Assembly: GCA_905220665.1 (NCBI GenBank)
Contig: CAJNAR010000166.1
Coordinates: 372,001 to 436,000 of the forward strand
Direction: 5' to 3'
Length of the DNA stretch: 64,000 bases
Source of the DNA: Albugo candida
Lineage: Eukaryota; Oomycota; Peronosporomycetes; Albuginales; Albuginaceae
The first letter of the stretch is position 1. Each line of letters opens with the position of its first letter. Positions 1 through 11,239 of this stretch are shown in pieces. A program made the translations under genes and the position numbers. Under the pieces are notes generated by a model. It was not told where the DNA came from. It was given only the letters and a program-made list of their open reading frames with translations, and ran no database searches.

Positions 1-216
1 TATCACTGCAGGTGAATGTATTACTTCTAGGAATATGTCTATATTGGCAAGCGTGATGCAAGAAAGACAGAGCTTAGACCAAAATATGGATTGATCCAAA
101 AGACATGAAGTGTTATAGAAAACACATGGAAGCCGTTGATGGTGCAACTACTTAACGGTCTGGCCTTTAAGTGACTCCATCTCGAAGCTAGCAACGCATC
201 GAGGGTAGGAGAAATT

Positions 217-394
217 TGATCTGCCTCTCAGTTTGATTTACGAGTCACCGACAGCTACTGTGACTGTAGTCGGTCCTCCCTATTGATCTCCGCTATTATC
301 AATCCAAAAGATCTCTGTGTTAGGTTTCTTTTTATCCCTACCGTACTTGATCTATTTCACTTCGTACGAGACACAAGGAATTCAGATCCCATCA
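217..394 (-). repeat. 3' LTR of the Ty3/gypsy element
   Basis: It aligns over its whole length with 5323-5500, with one single-base indel and about 17 substitutions. On the minus strand it begins TGATGGGATC and ends AGATCA, so it has TG...CA ends. A purine-rich tract lies directly inside it at 395-409, as expected of a 3' LTR. Confidence 0.9.
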
Positions 395-409
395 CTTCCC
401 CTTCTTCCG
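395..409 (-). other. Polypurine tract of the Ty3/gypsy element
   Basis: Read on the minus strand, this is an almost pure A/G run (cggaagaaggggaag) immediately 5' of the 3' LTR. That is the position from which plus-strand DNA synthesis is primed in LTR retrotransposons. It also fixes the orientation of the element. Confidence 0.75.
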
Positions 410-429
410 TTGCGCGTCGTCATAGACTG

Positions 430-2124
430 TCACATCTCTTCAGCTCCGGGATTGTCTTTGACCCACCGTGACAGCAGGACCGGAACATCTTCATGCATTA
501 TAACAGCGGGCTCCCAGCTGTTTTCCGCGCTATCTAGTTCGATCCATTCGACCAAGATTTCCCATGTCTATGTATCGCGATTGATACGGCACTCCAAGAA
601 TCGTTTCACAGATGCCCGCCATTCGCGAACACGATATGATCCTTTAGGTCCTGCGTAACTTCCAAATAACCTTCTTTGTAAAGCCGTAGGCGCGAAGCAT
701 GACGCGCGTGAACATCGTAGGGTTCCATTAGTTCCTGATACACCCAATCGTTTAATGTAGACACCACACGGTATGGTCCTTTCCACCGTAGGACCAATTT
801 GTTTGCGTGCTTCATGACTTGACCGGATAGGACAAAATCACCAATTTCAAAATTAATACATATGACGCCCTTTTTTTCGGCTATGACGGCGTCTTGCTGC
901 CTCATTCTTTTGTTTTGCAGCCTCAGATAACGCCTGATGCATATGTGCCAATGTATCTTGAAGGGTTTGGATAGAGTCTTGCTGTTTGGTAGTCAACTCT
1001 AGCGCGGTCATAGAGTCCAAATTGTTCCATGCCGCCGTCCGATATAACACGCTGACCGGATCTCCTGCTGGAAGGGCCGTAAACCCCGTAACCGGTGCGT
1101 ACCCATTCAATCGAGCCGATGGTAGTTGATTTACAGACGATTGACAGAGCGGCAACAAACTGGGCCACTCTGCAATCCTCAGCTTCCTCTCGCTCAAAAG
1201 ACATCGCATTATCTTGAGTAACTGACGTATTAGTACTTCGAACGACCCATTCGCCCACGGACAATACGCCGTCACGAAATGATGTTTCATGCGTAGGATT
1301 TTTGACAATTTCGATATAACTTCATTCTTGAAATCTGACCCTCTATCGGATACCCAGACCGAGACCGCGCCATACCGTTTAAACCAATCCAATATTGCTG
1401 CCACGGTGACATCCGTGTTGGCCACCACACTAGGAATAAACTCACAAAACCCGCTCATTCCATCCTTAAATACGAGCACATAACGATATCCTCCACTGCC
1501 TGCAGGCATGGATAGAGAATCGAAATGTAAGATTTCGTTCGGTTTGGTTGCTCTCAGAGTCTCTCCAAATGGGCGAGGACATCTCCCTCCTCGCGCTGAA
1601 AGACAGTGTAGACATCGAAGCACGAATTCTTTCACGTCACGATTCATCGAGCTCCATGTGACATGCTTTGACAATATCTGGAATGTCGTCGCGACACCAC
1701 GATGACCTGCAGAACCCGCATGTACCACAATACACAAGCGTTGCTGAATTGTGACGGCACTATCAGGAATCCATATTCGATTTTCCGTATCTATTAAGAC
1801 ACCACGTTCCTTGTCTGTCGTTAATTTTGGGATTTCTAAACGGCTGCGTTCCTGCGAAGCGGATTGTACCAGCTTAATTTCGTCCAACGACGGCCACTCG
1901 AAAGCAGTATCTTCCAGCGGTGTTACTTTTTGTTCAACAGCCAGAGCATAGCATTTGGTGGTACTCTGTTTCGTTTTTTGATTTGGCGATCCCCAACGGG
2001 AAAGCATATCGCCCCAGACATTTTCATCCCCAGATACATACTCAATCACATAACGAGAAGTTTGCAAGACCATTGCCCATCGTTGAAGCTTGTCTGCTTT
2101 ATATCTTGCAATGTTTGTATCCAC
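430..2124 (-). pseudogene. Integrase with GPY/F module and chromodomain remnant (Ty3/gypsy pol, 3' part)
   Basis: The N-terminal part (about 2124-1990) is the end of RNase H (IEYVSGDENVWGDMLSR). The integrase zinc-binding region follows, then the DDE core: Asp in HFDSL, Asp in VSDRGSDF and Glu in GSFEVL. The frame then shifts near 850-905, and the GPY/F module (LRWKGPYRVV) is read in another frame at 606-905. After a further shift, a chromodomain-like stretch with the characteristic VEW...NSWEP motif is readable at about 430-570 and ends at a stop at 430-432. At least two frameshifts and an internal stop show that it is dead. The family function would be insertion of the element's cDNA, with the chromodomain guiding target choice to marked chromatin. 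Confidence 0.9.
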
Positions 2125-2716
2125 GCTGTCTGGATCGAAAATGAATTTTAGATTTCAATGATTAGTGAATAGATGGAAACCCCGCTCTCTTAGAGAATAT
2201 ACTCCAATCGTTTACACGTCTCCACAATGACAAAAGCTTCCTTCTCCACTATTGCCCATCGTGCTGCAGCTCCCTTGAACTATCCACTTATAAATGCGAG
2301 TGGTACATGTACTTGCTCGCTGAGGGGATTATCCAACTCACCGGGCCTCACTTGAGTAACAATAGCTCCCCAGTAATCTTGAGAGGCGTCCGTATAGACA
2401 CAGACCTCCTAGTCCTCTTTCGGGTGTGCTATCGGTGCCATCGCTCAGAGTGCGTCCTTGATCAATTGAAAACATTGGTCGTGCGATGGCCCCCATTCAT
2501 GGTCATCTAATCGGACTTGCACCAGCTTTCTCTTCTTTCTGCTCCCCGCCGCTTTCATGGTCTTCTCCAACAAATCATGGAGCGTTTGTACCAGCGCCGA
2601 GTAGTTTGCTATATTATTCCGCATTTAATTTACCACAGAGAGAAATTGCTGAAGGTCTGCAGCCGTGCCTCGTCGTCCTATTTCGCATTATCCTTGAATC
2701 CGCTCGGCACAATGGC

Positions 2717-3229
2717 TCACTCCCTTTCCAGAAATTGTCTTTCCGCACACAACGTTTCAAAAGAGAGAAAACAGCATTTTTTTGGATGTAGCTTCACTCC
2801 AAATTCTTCACATCGACTAAGAACGATTTCCAAAACATCAAGAAGCCTTGTTTCTGATTCAGCATAACCGAAAACGTCGTGCAGCCATACTTGAACACCC
2901 TGATTTAAAACGGGTTTCAACACTCGCTCCGCAACCTGCTGTGCAAAAGCTACAGCATCTGTTGAGCCCATAATAACACGATTTCCCGTATAAAGTCCTT
3001 CCGGTGTGACAACAGTAAAATAATCACGACTGCTTTCATCTAGCGGTAGTTGCAAGTAGAGACGAAAACAATCCAGCGAAAAGTAAAAGCGTGATCCATC
3101 GAGACTCGCGATAACCACTTCCAAATGTGGCATGGGCCACGCCATCGGTATTGTTAGAGCATTGGCTGCACGCAAGTCCACCGTCATTCGATAGCTTCCG
3201 ATATCTTTCTTTGCTAAACTTCGAGCCAC
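2717..3229 (-). pseudogene. Reverse transcriptase fragment (Ty3/gypsy pol)
   Basis: The fragment carries RT fingers and palm motifs: RMTVDLRAAN, the first catalytic Asp in FSLD, the dNTP-pocket region, and the YxDD-equivalent read as WLHDVFGYA near 2870-2888. In the last motif the first Asp is replaced by His (codon at 2880-2882), which should abolish polymerase activity. The C-terminal RT/connection region toward 2124 is present only as scrambled frames. It sits between the protease (upstream on the minus strand) and RNase H/integrase. Confidence 0.9.
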
Positions 3230-3355
3230 GCTACCCCATCTTGAGTCGGGATTTCAGGTTATGCTCTTCCAGACTGGATATATGCTCCTTTAAGAAATCT
3301 CGATGTAAAGGCGTAAAGCGTCTAGATCTCGCCATCACTGGTTTAGTACCTTCCT

Positions 3356-4465
3356 TTATCTGTACGTTAAGGGGAGGAACTTTGACTGGGGGATCTGCTG
3401 CGACCTCCACCCGAAAAGATCCTGATACCGATAGAGTAATGATGTCAGTCGTGAAAGTGATTCTTCCTTCGCGCCATTTTCTCTTGCTTCTACGACTTTT
3501 GACTCAAGAATTTCTTTAACAGCATCTCTTTGGGCCTCAGCCTTGACCACCTCCGGTAGCATCATAAAGTTTTCTCTCTCATCAAAGTCGATGCTGTCGT
3601 TGGCATAGCACGCTTCGTCGCATTTCTCCAATACACGACACGAAGGGGTACTGCCTCCCGTACTGTCTTCGATCCCCGAAGCGTTCCAAATTCGTTTTCG
3701 CTGTCTTGCTGCTCCCAGTATAGCCTCGGCGAAATATCCCATCAGCTCCATCATGCCACGATCGATCAATAACGTCAACGATTTGTCGCTTTCGATTACC
3801 ATCACCTCCAGATTTCTCCAGATTAAAGGTCCACTCGACGTGGGAAATTCTACGCAATCCAAAATTACTCGACGCTTTATCCATATCGTCGTGTCTCCGA
3901 GCGTATTTATCTTCATTGGCGTGGTGTATTGACTCACACGGACAAATGCCTTCGATTCTAACACGTCCACCAATCCCGCGGATACTATTCTTCAATCCGA
4001 GCCAGAGTCCAATAGAGTACATACATTTTGTATTCCATCCACGGTAGCGAAGAACTCCCCCTTTTCTTTCAGTAGAGCAGCTTTCTTCACATTCGGCGCT
4101 TTCGCGTAATATTCTTCACGATTGTTTTGTCGGTTCCTTAAGAGAGCTTCCGCTTCGCCTGGTGCGCACCGCGAGCATCTTCTGACCGAATGATCCGTGC
4201 TTTTACACTTCAAACATTGAAATCTGTTCCGCGGCGGACCAGATTGCAACATTCGTTTCCCCTTTTCCTCTTCTTTCGTCCTTTGCTTCTGGACAGGCAC
4301 ACGTCGTTGTTGAGCAGAAGACAATCGTGTTTTTGTTGCTGCAACATTCCGTATCGACTCCACACGGGTTGCCTCAAGCTCCCATTCCATGAAACTTCTC
4401 AATTGTCCTAGACACCACTGGTTGAACGCCACCGGATTCTTCTTCAGATCTTTATTCGTGTCCAT
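3356..4465 (-). pseudogene. Gag nucleocapsid/aspartic protease region (Ty3/gypsy)
   Basis: Two consecutive frames. The first (4465-3992) has a retroviral-type zinc knuckle CLKCKSTDHSVRRC (C-x2-C-x4-H-x4-C) and ends at the protease active-site motif LLDSGSD, directly followed by a stop. The second (3973-3356) continues with protease-like beta strands, including VILDCVEF and a LLIDRG segment. The stop right after the DSG motif separates the two halves. The family role is RNA packaging and polyprotein cleavage. Confidence 0.85.
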
Positions 4466-4618
4466 ATTCAGCTTCTCTTAAATTCCCGTGGATTGAAGTA
4501 CGCACAAGTTGCACTTCTGCAAATAGACTGCGGTTTATTATATAAATATATTCCATGCATTTATTCCTTGTCATTCTAACCTTGTAACTTGATTTCACTT
4601 CCATTACATCTCTACATA

Positions 4619-5293
4619 CTATACACTAATACAACGAGTCCATCCACCTTCAACCATCCAATTCACGATCCTCTTTGCATCCACCTGCTCCACATAATGT
4701 TGCAGACCCTCCTCCTCCAATACGCGATAGCTTTGATTTCGGAGCCGCGACATACGAGATCCAGCATCTATTAATCGCGTGTCCATCTTGAACTTTGTCA
4801 TCATTTCATCCATCTTGCCCAGCTCGAAGGAATCTGTTGTAATAGCTTCTGTGAAGTAGTTTATCCAATCCTCTTCGACTACATCTTCCGGTTGTTTACA
4901 CATTTCGAATTTTACGATCTGAGCACGTGTCCAAGCATCCACGCACGCTGACACCGGCATCACAAAGGGCTTGTTCTGACACGTCTCATACGCGAGCAAT
5001 GTATTGTAGTACGATTGGTATTTTTTCACAAATTCCCGCCTATCCCGCGACGTCTCTCCGATGTAGATCGGATGCTTTGGCAATTGCGGCGCATTTGAGA
5101 TGCGATTATCTCCCGACAGAACCATCGTATCCACATCCCCTGTCAATCGTCGCACCCGTTCCTCCGTCAAAGTTCCAACTGAAGAGGTCCTTCTGGGTCT
5201 ATTCGTCTTCGTTCCGCACGCACCCTCATCCTCTCTGGATCCGACGCTATAGCTTCGAGCTCCGCGTACATGGAGTCGTTGCTCATCGTCCAA
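4619..5293 (-). pseudogene. Gag-like ORF of the Ty3/gypsy element
   Basis: A 224-residue frame directly downstream of the 5' LTR in element orientation. It has a basic N-terminus and a helical middle, but no motif I can name. Position and length fit the capsid part of Gag. The zinc-knuckle part lies in a separate frame beyond 4465, so the original gag has probably been split by a frameshift. Confidence 0.65.
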
Positions 5294-5322
5294 CCTCGAG
5301 CACAGTTGAACTAAAGTTAAGT

Positions 5323-5500
5323 TAGATCTGTCTTTCAGTTCGATCTACAAGTCACAGACGGCTTCTGTGACTGTAGTCGGTCCTCCGTATTGATCTCCGC
5401 TATTATCATTCCAAAAGATCTCTGTATTAGCTTCTTTTTATCACTACCGTACTTAACCTATTTCACTTCGTACGAGACACAAGGGATTCAGATCCCATCA
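5323..5500 (-). repeat. 5' LTR of the Ty3/gypsy element
   Basis: Partner of the repeat at 217-394, in the same orientation. It carries the transcription start and end functions of the element by family analogy; no TATA-like motif stands out. Its inner end reads ...AGATCTAA rather than ending in CA, a further sign of decay. Confidence 0.9.
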
Positions 5501-6040
5501 AATGTCATGCAGCTATATAGGAAATGTTGCAGATCTTGAGGATTTGTTGCAACAGGTCCATGGCAAAAAAGGCAATCTGCTTAGCACCAGGAAAGGAAAA
5601 TATAAACAAAATCTGCTATAGAGAAATGCCTTGGATGGGCGATTTCATGACCAAGCTTGTAACAGGGTATCACGATTTGCAGTGAACAATTCTACCGTCT
5701 GGTATGCATGAGATAGAAAAACATCAGTTCAGTATGTTTTGGACAAATGTTAGCAATTTCATATTTTCATCATGCTGACAAACGTCTGGCAGCAAATGGC
5801 ACTTGGCACTTGGTTTATTGTATTGCATATTCCTCTCGCCCTATGATCAAGTTGATGGAAAGATAAACTACTTTTGAATCCATTACTTTCATCAATAGCG
5901 TCGCTCACATTCGTTGAGCATTACGCCCATGATAACAAGCTAATTTCGTCTCTCATAGCTTACGAGCTCATTTGAGCCTCATATACATCGAACTGTTTTC
6001 GGTGGTTAGGGGTGACGCCCTGCCTGGGTCATGCCCACAG
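5501..6040. other. Intergenic, no gene recognised
   Basis: The stretch between the LTR element and the LINE. All frames are short and contain nothing recognisable. From about 6000 the sequence becomes GC-richer and leads straight into the LINE coding region, so the LINE 5' end probably lies in 5990-6045. Confidence 0.5.
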
Positions 6041-6044
6041 CTTC

Positions 6045-7547
6045 TAATTCTGACGGCTCTTTAATCCGGTTTTTAAGACCCTCCAACTCGGCCCCTTCAA
6101 TGTTCGCGGACTAACGTCGAACATAAAGCAGACATGCTTGAGGAAAGATCGCGCGCGGTACAACTTGGACGTATGTGCTCTGCAGGACACTAAAATGACA
6201 GAAGCTCTCGTCGACTTCCGAAGGCCATCCGATCGAATCATACTTCTTCCTTCAGCGACACCCTATTACGGTCTTGGATTTATATTGTCTGATTGAGCTG
6301 CTAATAATGTGCATCGGTATTGGATGGTCAGCTAAAGCATCGCCGCATTACAGTTGAAACTCTCTAAGAAAGTCACAGTTTCATCCATCAACGTCTATGC
6401 CCCGCATATGGGACGCTGTGCAGACGAATCTGATGCCTTTTATGAGACACTTCAGCAAACAATACAGCGCTTTCGTCACCAGCTTTTCTTCATTTTGGGA
6501 GACTTTAACGCCAAAATTGGGCAGCGATGCGAAGAAAAGAGTTTTTGGGGTTTATACTCGCGCGGATACCGAAATGATAATGGTATTCGGCTCCGGGATT
6601 TTTGTGCAGACAACGACCTCTTCGTGTCAAACACAGCTTTCTTCAAAAGACGCGCACGCAATATCACCACATGGCAAGGCACTAGCAAAGGGAGTCCCAA
6701 ATTTCACCAGATCGACTACATCATACTCCCCCTACGATTCAAGCTGATACTTTCCAATTCACAATCTTGGAGCGGGACAATCGTTGACAGCGACCACCTG
6801 CTTATAACCACGCATCTTCAGCTACCCGATATCTATAAGATACTCATAAACATATCTCGCACGCAACATTCGAAGCTTACTTTTGGTACCGCCCTCCTCC
6901 GTGATCCGGACATAGTTGATTTATACCAGCAAACCATCGCTAAGGCACTTGTCGCACCAACATCGGCTGAATCACTCGACTGGCCATCGGTATTTACTCG
7001 CATCAAAGCCATCGCGAACAATATCATCCGACCCAAGTTTGATATCGCACAACGTCCCGATCACAACGATGAAATAGCCGAGTTTTCTCTCGCACAAAAA
7101 CGTCTCCGTGCCTTGATCACCAGCAGCAATGACCCTGTCGACCTACTGCTTTATCGGTCTCGCGGAGAAGCCCTGCTACGGACCATACGACAGAAGTGCA
7201 AGGCAGCTGGAAGACTTCGCGTAACCCAGCACATCATGGATCTCGAAAAGTACAAATACACGGAGAAGATGTACCATATCGTTCGACTGCTCACACCAAA
7301 CAAGCGGGAAGAATTATTTCTACGTGATCAAGATGGGCGCATCATTGGCAATTTCAGGGAAACAGCCCAAGTCATCACGGAATTTCTGTCAGCCCAGTTC
7401 CACAAACCCCATCTCAGTGACGTCTCTGTTGGACAATATATCATGACATCTCCCATTACGGCGGAGGGAGTTACACAAACACCGGTGTCTGAAAAACAAT
7501 TGCGCACCAGGCGCAGATCACGTCCCAGCCGAATTACTCAAGTATAG
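6045..7547 (+). pseudogene. LINE endonuclease domain and linker
   Basis: One frame runs from about 6045 to 7547, interrupted by TGA at 6294-6296 and TAA at 6333-6335. The order of motifs is that of exonuclease-endonuclease-phosphatase proteins. FNVRGL is near 6099, LDVCALQDTK follows (Glu of the usual QETK replaced by Asp), then INVYAPH, the catalytic GDFNAKIG, IDYII and the terminal SDHLLI. After about 6840 comes the helical linker to the reverse transcriptase. The family activity is nicking of target DNA for target-primed reverse transcription. Confidence 0.88.
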
Positions 7548-7554
7548 CCCCCCA

Positions 7555-9044
7555 GTGGTTTCCGATATCCTCGCTAAAGCAATCAATTGCCATATCCATA
7601 AGCCCACCACACCCATGCGCGAAAGCCTTAATCATGGTGGTGTCATCACCGTTCCGAAGCCTAACAAGCCGACGGGCAGCTGTGCCAACGTTCGACCGAT
7701 CACCCTTCTCAGCACCACCCGTAAGATCATATCCACGGTCATCCTAAATCGCATCCGTGCAAAGTTGATAAATGGCTATCGCCTAACCAGAGTGGCTTTC
7801 GAGTCGCCCGCAGTACAGCCGATGCAGTCTGGACCAACAGATGAAATATCGCGTTAACGCGTCGCTTACAGACTAAAATGTTCATTCTAGGTATCGACCT
7901 CAGCAAAGCTTTTGACACCATCGATCGACATCGATTTCTGCTAGTTCTGAGCTCGATTTTGGATCCAGACGAGGTCCAGTTGATAAAGCTCTCCTAAGTG
8001 CCACAACCCTCCAACTCCGCCTTGGTACGAAATGCTACTCAACATTCGCAAGTAATCATGTTACACCTCAAGGAGATGCGCTCTTCCCACTTCTGTTCGT
8101 GGTCTACTTGGAAGCGATACTACACGATTTATGCCTGCACCTGGAAATTTCAATGCGCGAGCTCAATGCCATTGTGTTTGCCGATGATGTGGATTTCATC
8201 CACCATGAGCCTACTCGTCTCGAGCATATTCTTCTTGTTGCCGAGCAAGTATTTCGGGCAAGGTCTTTGACCATCAATGTCAGCGAAACAGAGCGAACGA
8301 CTATTGATCGTGCGCCGAACGCAACCGAGGAAAGTTGGCGGAACGTTCGCAAATTTTGATCACTACTTGGCGATTCTGAAGATGTACAGCTACGTAAAGC
8401 TCATGCAACAGCTGCCTTCAAAAGATTTTGGAAAGTATGGATTCACTCTCACTTACTCCCAGAAACACTACGCGTTCGCTTATACAATATCCATGTGTTA
8501 CCTATCCTACTGTACAACTGTGGAACATGGGGTCTCACAGAACGCGACATTGGCAGTCTTGAAGCGTATCACCGACGTCACCTTCGCCGCATCCTCCGCA
8601 TCCACTACCCTCAGCAAATCAGCAACGCGGAACTATAGAAGCGCTGTAACACAAAACCGCTTCGAATCCACCTGATGAGGTCTCGCTGGACTCTTTGGTC
8701 ATATTCTCCGCCGCGCACAGCCTATTCCAGCTTAAATGAACATGCTCCGATATTATGATTCTGCTGGTAATTTGCCGACTCATCGGGGCCGCACACCTAC
8801 TTGCCTCCCAACCGTTCTCGACAGGGATCTACGGCTCGACATAACTTCCAGTGTACGTCTCCGCAGTACCACAGATCTGTACGCCCTATCAAATATAGCA
8901 CAAGACCGCGCATTATGGAAAGAACTTACTCAGCGTGTCTGCAATAGCCAGGAACTAATTCACCGGAATAAAGAAACAGTCAGGCGTAAGCGAAAGCTAG
9001 AGTCTGCTAATACGGACTTGATGCCGCCGCGAAAACGCACATAA
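7555..9044 (+). pseudogene. LINE reverse transcriptase and C-terminal region, frameshifted
   Basis: RT motifs appear in succession but in different frames: VITVPKPNKP and RPITLLST (7555-7857), FILGIDLSKAFDTIDR (about 7880-7928), a degenerate TPQGD region, and the catalytic IVFADDVDFI (about 8171-8200). The C-terminal part holds the RW...LFGHILRR-like segment (about 8680-8720) and ends in a basic tail at 9044. At least three frameshifts separate these blocks. Confidence 0.87.
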
Positions 9045-9060
9045 TAATAATATATCGAAC

Positions 9061-9712
9061 AGGAGAGCGAACCCCCAGAACTATGACATGTATTCCAAGT
9101 CGATCATCAACTGGAAGAAAGCTGTAGCTGCATGACAACGGGACCTTGGCACATGCTTCCCCTTTCATGCTTGTTTTGGAAGGGCTTATCGTAGAAATAC
9201 TCCAAATCAAAACATAGCATTCATTTCATACGACATGTAATATGTCGTAATGGAAGTAATTCATGCGGCACCGATTGCCTCCATTACATCAGCGATAATC
9301 GTATCAATAAAATATAATCATACAATAAGGAAAATAGCATTCTGAGTCGATCAAGTGACTCCCTCTACTCATCAACACTTTTGTATCTATCAAGGTCTAT
9401 ACTGAGACTTTCCAAGCCAGCTTTTGAGACGATGTTGTTGACCGTATAAGTTCGCACATTTCATTTTACATCGCATCTGTTCTATCTCGTAAACACGGAG
9501 CTAGCACGTCAGGAGTCTCTGTGTTTGAATCCTTTCTCTCAGAGGTTTTCCGTTCAACAGAGTACAAGGTGGCAATCATTAAGAATACGAGAGCGGTCGT
9601 AGCGGACAACAATTTGCATTAGATTCGATTCCTAGGCTCTCAATACCGATTGAGCTCGCTATGGAATAGCTTGCAACATACACAACACGATGAACAGCAT
9701 TTAAACAGACGC
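9061..9712. other. Intergenic, no gene recognised
   Basis: About 650 bases between the LINE tail and the 3' end of the carboxypeptidase gene. Frames are short on both strands and I see no RNA gene. The part near 9650-9712 will contain the 3' UTR of the minus-strand carboxypeptidase. Confidence 0.5.
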
Positions 9713-11059
9713 TCAAAACTTCTCGAAAGTGAATGCTCTCAGCAGTTCCAAAGAATTTTCCGGTTGATTTAATGGTACCATGTGGCCAGCATTGTAAACT
9801 TGTACGAACGATAGCGCACCTGCAGTACGAATTTTCCCAGCAGTAGCATTGTGTACTTTCCAGTCAACATCGTGTGCAGATTCAAATTGACTTTTCAATT
9901 TCCAATCCAATGCAAGTGTCCAAGCTTTGCATCCGATCCAATTCACGATGTAGTCCGCATCGCCAGCGTACACTAGAACTCGGATACCAGACTCCAGCAA
10001 GGGCACCAGGAGCTGCTGGAAATTTTTCATCCAGTCAAAAGCGAATCCGGCATACACAACAGGATTGCAAGCAGTCCATTTCGGACCATGAGGATCCACG
10101 TTCAACTTCCTTAAAACTTCATCCATTCTCAAAAATTTCTCCACATTCGAGAAATCATAACACATGGGTGGGTGCTCGCATTTTTCACGAATATCGTACA
10201 CATTGAGCCCAGACTGTTGATAAGGAAGAAGGAGGGCCGCATTACAGAAGGACTCGGCAGCCAAACACGCTGATTTCATATTTTGACATGCCTTGATCAT
10301 GGCAACACAAACTTCAGCAGCCATTTTCATGGCAACATACGTCATATGAGATACTGCGGTAACACCGTATGTGTTATGGTATGCCATTTCTGGATATGAA
10401 CGATATTGTACTTGAGGATCAGTAAGTCCGTTTCCAATACCCACTCCCTGTAAATTTATATGGATACCAGTTTTTCGTTGATTTTCGACAAAAATTCGGT
10501 TAGCGACCGCAGGGACATAATGTCCTCCATAACTCTCCCCAAAGACATAAAATGGTTGCGTTTTGTACTCTGGATGTGCCTGGAAAAATTCCTGAATGAA
10601 TCTGTACATGTCTTGCCCGATTTCTTTTTCATTCGTGTCATACTCATCAACATTACCATAGCTGAATCCGACTCCAGCAGGTTGATCGATCCAAACAACG
10701 TTGGCATTGGCATTCCAGCCATATGGATTTCTGTGCAAGGAGCCATTTTTGCTCAAAAGACAGGGACCGTTTTCTATCAGTAGTGCTAGCATAGAGCTAC
10801 AGCCTGGTCCACCAGTAAGCCATATAATGAGCGGGTCCGTTTTTGGATCGGAACGAGACTCAAAGAACCAGTAAAAGTAGTGCTTGGATTTCGATCCATC
10901 GATTTTCAAGTAACCGCTTAATTGCTTTGGTGTGTCACAGAAGTCCGTTTCTACAAAGGTTTCGATTAGTGCATAACTTTCATTTATCTCGGAACTCTCT
11001 GTCGCGGCGATACAGACAGAGAAAGAAAGAAGGACTAACGGGATGATTTGAGATCGCAT
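9713..11059 (-). CDS. Serine carboxypeptidase (peptidase family S10), secreted
   Basis: A single-exon, 448-residue protein of usual S10 length. It starts with a signal peptide (residues 1-19, hydrophobic [15 protein letters not shown]) and should enter the secretory pathway, acting in the vacuole/lysosome or outside the cell. It removes C-terminal residues from peptides. The catalytic triad is complete: Ser176 in [10 protein letters not shown], Asp369 in [11 protein letters not shown] and His426 in [11 protein letters not shown]. The oxyanion and substrate-carboxylate motif [10 protein letters not shown] lies at 80-89. Several paired cysteines are present. The neighbour on the other strand (LSM11-like) starts 180 bp away, so the two genes share a divergent promoter. 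The next upstream sequence on its 3' side is repeat-rich. Confidence 0.96.
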   Translation of the reverse strand: MRSQIIPLVLLSFSVCIAATESSEINESYALIETFVETDFCDTPKQLSGYLKIDGSKSKHYFYWFFESRSDPKTDPLIIWLTGGPGCSSMLALLIENGPCLLSKNGSLHRNPYGWNANANVVWIDQPAGVGFSYGNVDEYDTNEKEIGQDMYRFIQEFFQAHPEYKTQPFYVFGESYGGHYVPAVANRIFVENQRKTGIHINLQGVGIGNGLTDPQVQYRSYPEMAYHNTYGVTAVSHMTYVAMKMAAEVCVAMIKACQNMKSACLAAESFCNAALLLPYQQSGLNVYDIREKCEHPPMCYDFSNVEKFLRMDEVLRKLNVDPHGPKWTACNPVVYAGFAFDWMKNFQQLLVPLLESGIRVLVYAGDADYIVNWIGCKAWTLALDWKLKSQFESAHDVDWKVHNATAGKIRTAGALSFVQVYNAGHMVPLNQPENSLELLRAFTFEKF

Positions 11060-11239
11060 AGCACAATATCTTTTCCCAGCGATTCTATTTTTTAGCTGCC
11101 CTTATTATAGCGCGGTGTACTGACAATGCTTGAGTACAGCGCTCAGGATGGAAGAATGTCTAAGACTATTTTACGCCAAGCATAATCCTGGCAATTTGGA
11201 AAATGTGTACGTCTTCCTGCAACACAAAGCATCGGCTGA

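Larger units (their letters stand above)
217..5500 (-). mobile_element. Degenerate Ty3/gypsy LTR retrotransposon (chromovirus type), full length
   Basis: A complete but dead element on the minus strand. Two direct repeats of about 178 bp (217-394 and 5323-5500) bound it. Between them, read on the minus strand, come a gag-like ORF, a zinc knuckle plus aspartic protease, reverse transcriptase, an RNase H tail, integrase with a GPY/F module, and a chromodomain. The order RT-RNase H-integrase, and a chromodomain at the integrase C-terminus, place it with Ty3/gypsy chromoviruses. The LTRs differ at roughly 17 positions (about 90% identity), and every ORF is broken by stops or frameshifts, so it is an old insertion. 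No convincing target-site duplication is visible (flanks aaatt and aatgt), nor a canonical TGG-type primer-binding site next to the 5' LTR. Confidence 0.93.
6000..9060 (+). mobile_element. Degenerate LINE (non-LTR retrotransposon)
   Basis: An APE-type endonuclease is followed by a reverse transcriptase on the plus strand, with no LTRs. It ends in a short TAA-rich tail (taataataat at 9041-9052), which is typical of LINE 3' ends. The endonuclease frame is interrupted by stops at 6294 and 6333, and the reverse transcriptase is spread over three frames, so the copy is dead. The 5' end is not sharply defined. There is no sign of an upstream gag-like ORF, so the copy is probably 5' truncated. Confidence 0.88.

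Noticed and set aside
10460..10783. Frame antisense to the carboxypeptidase (107 codons)
   Set aside because: It lies fully inside a well-supported gene on the other strand, so it is a shadow.
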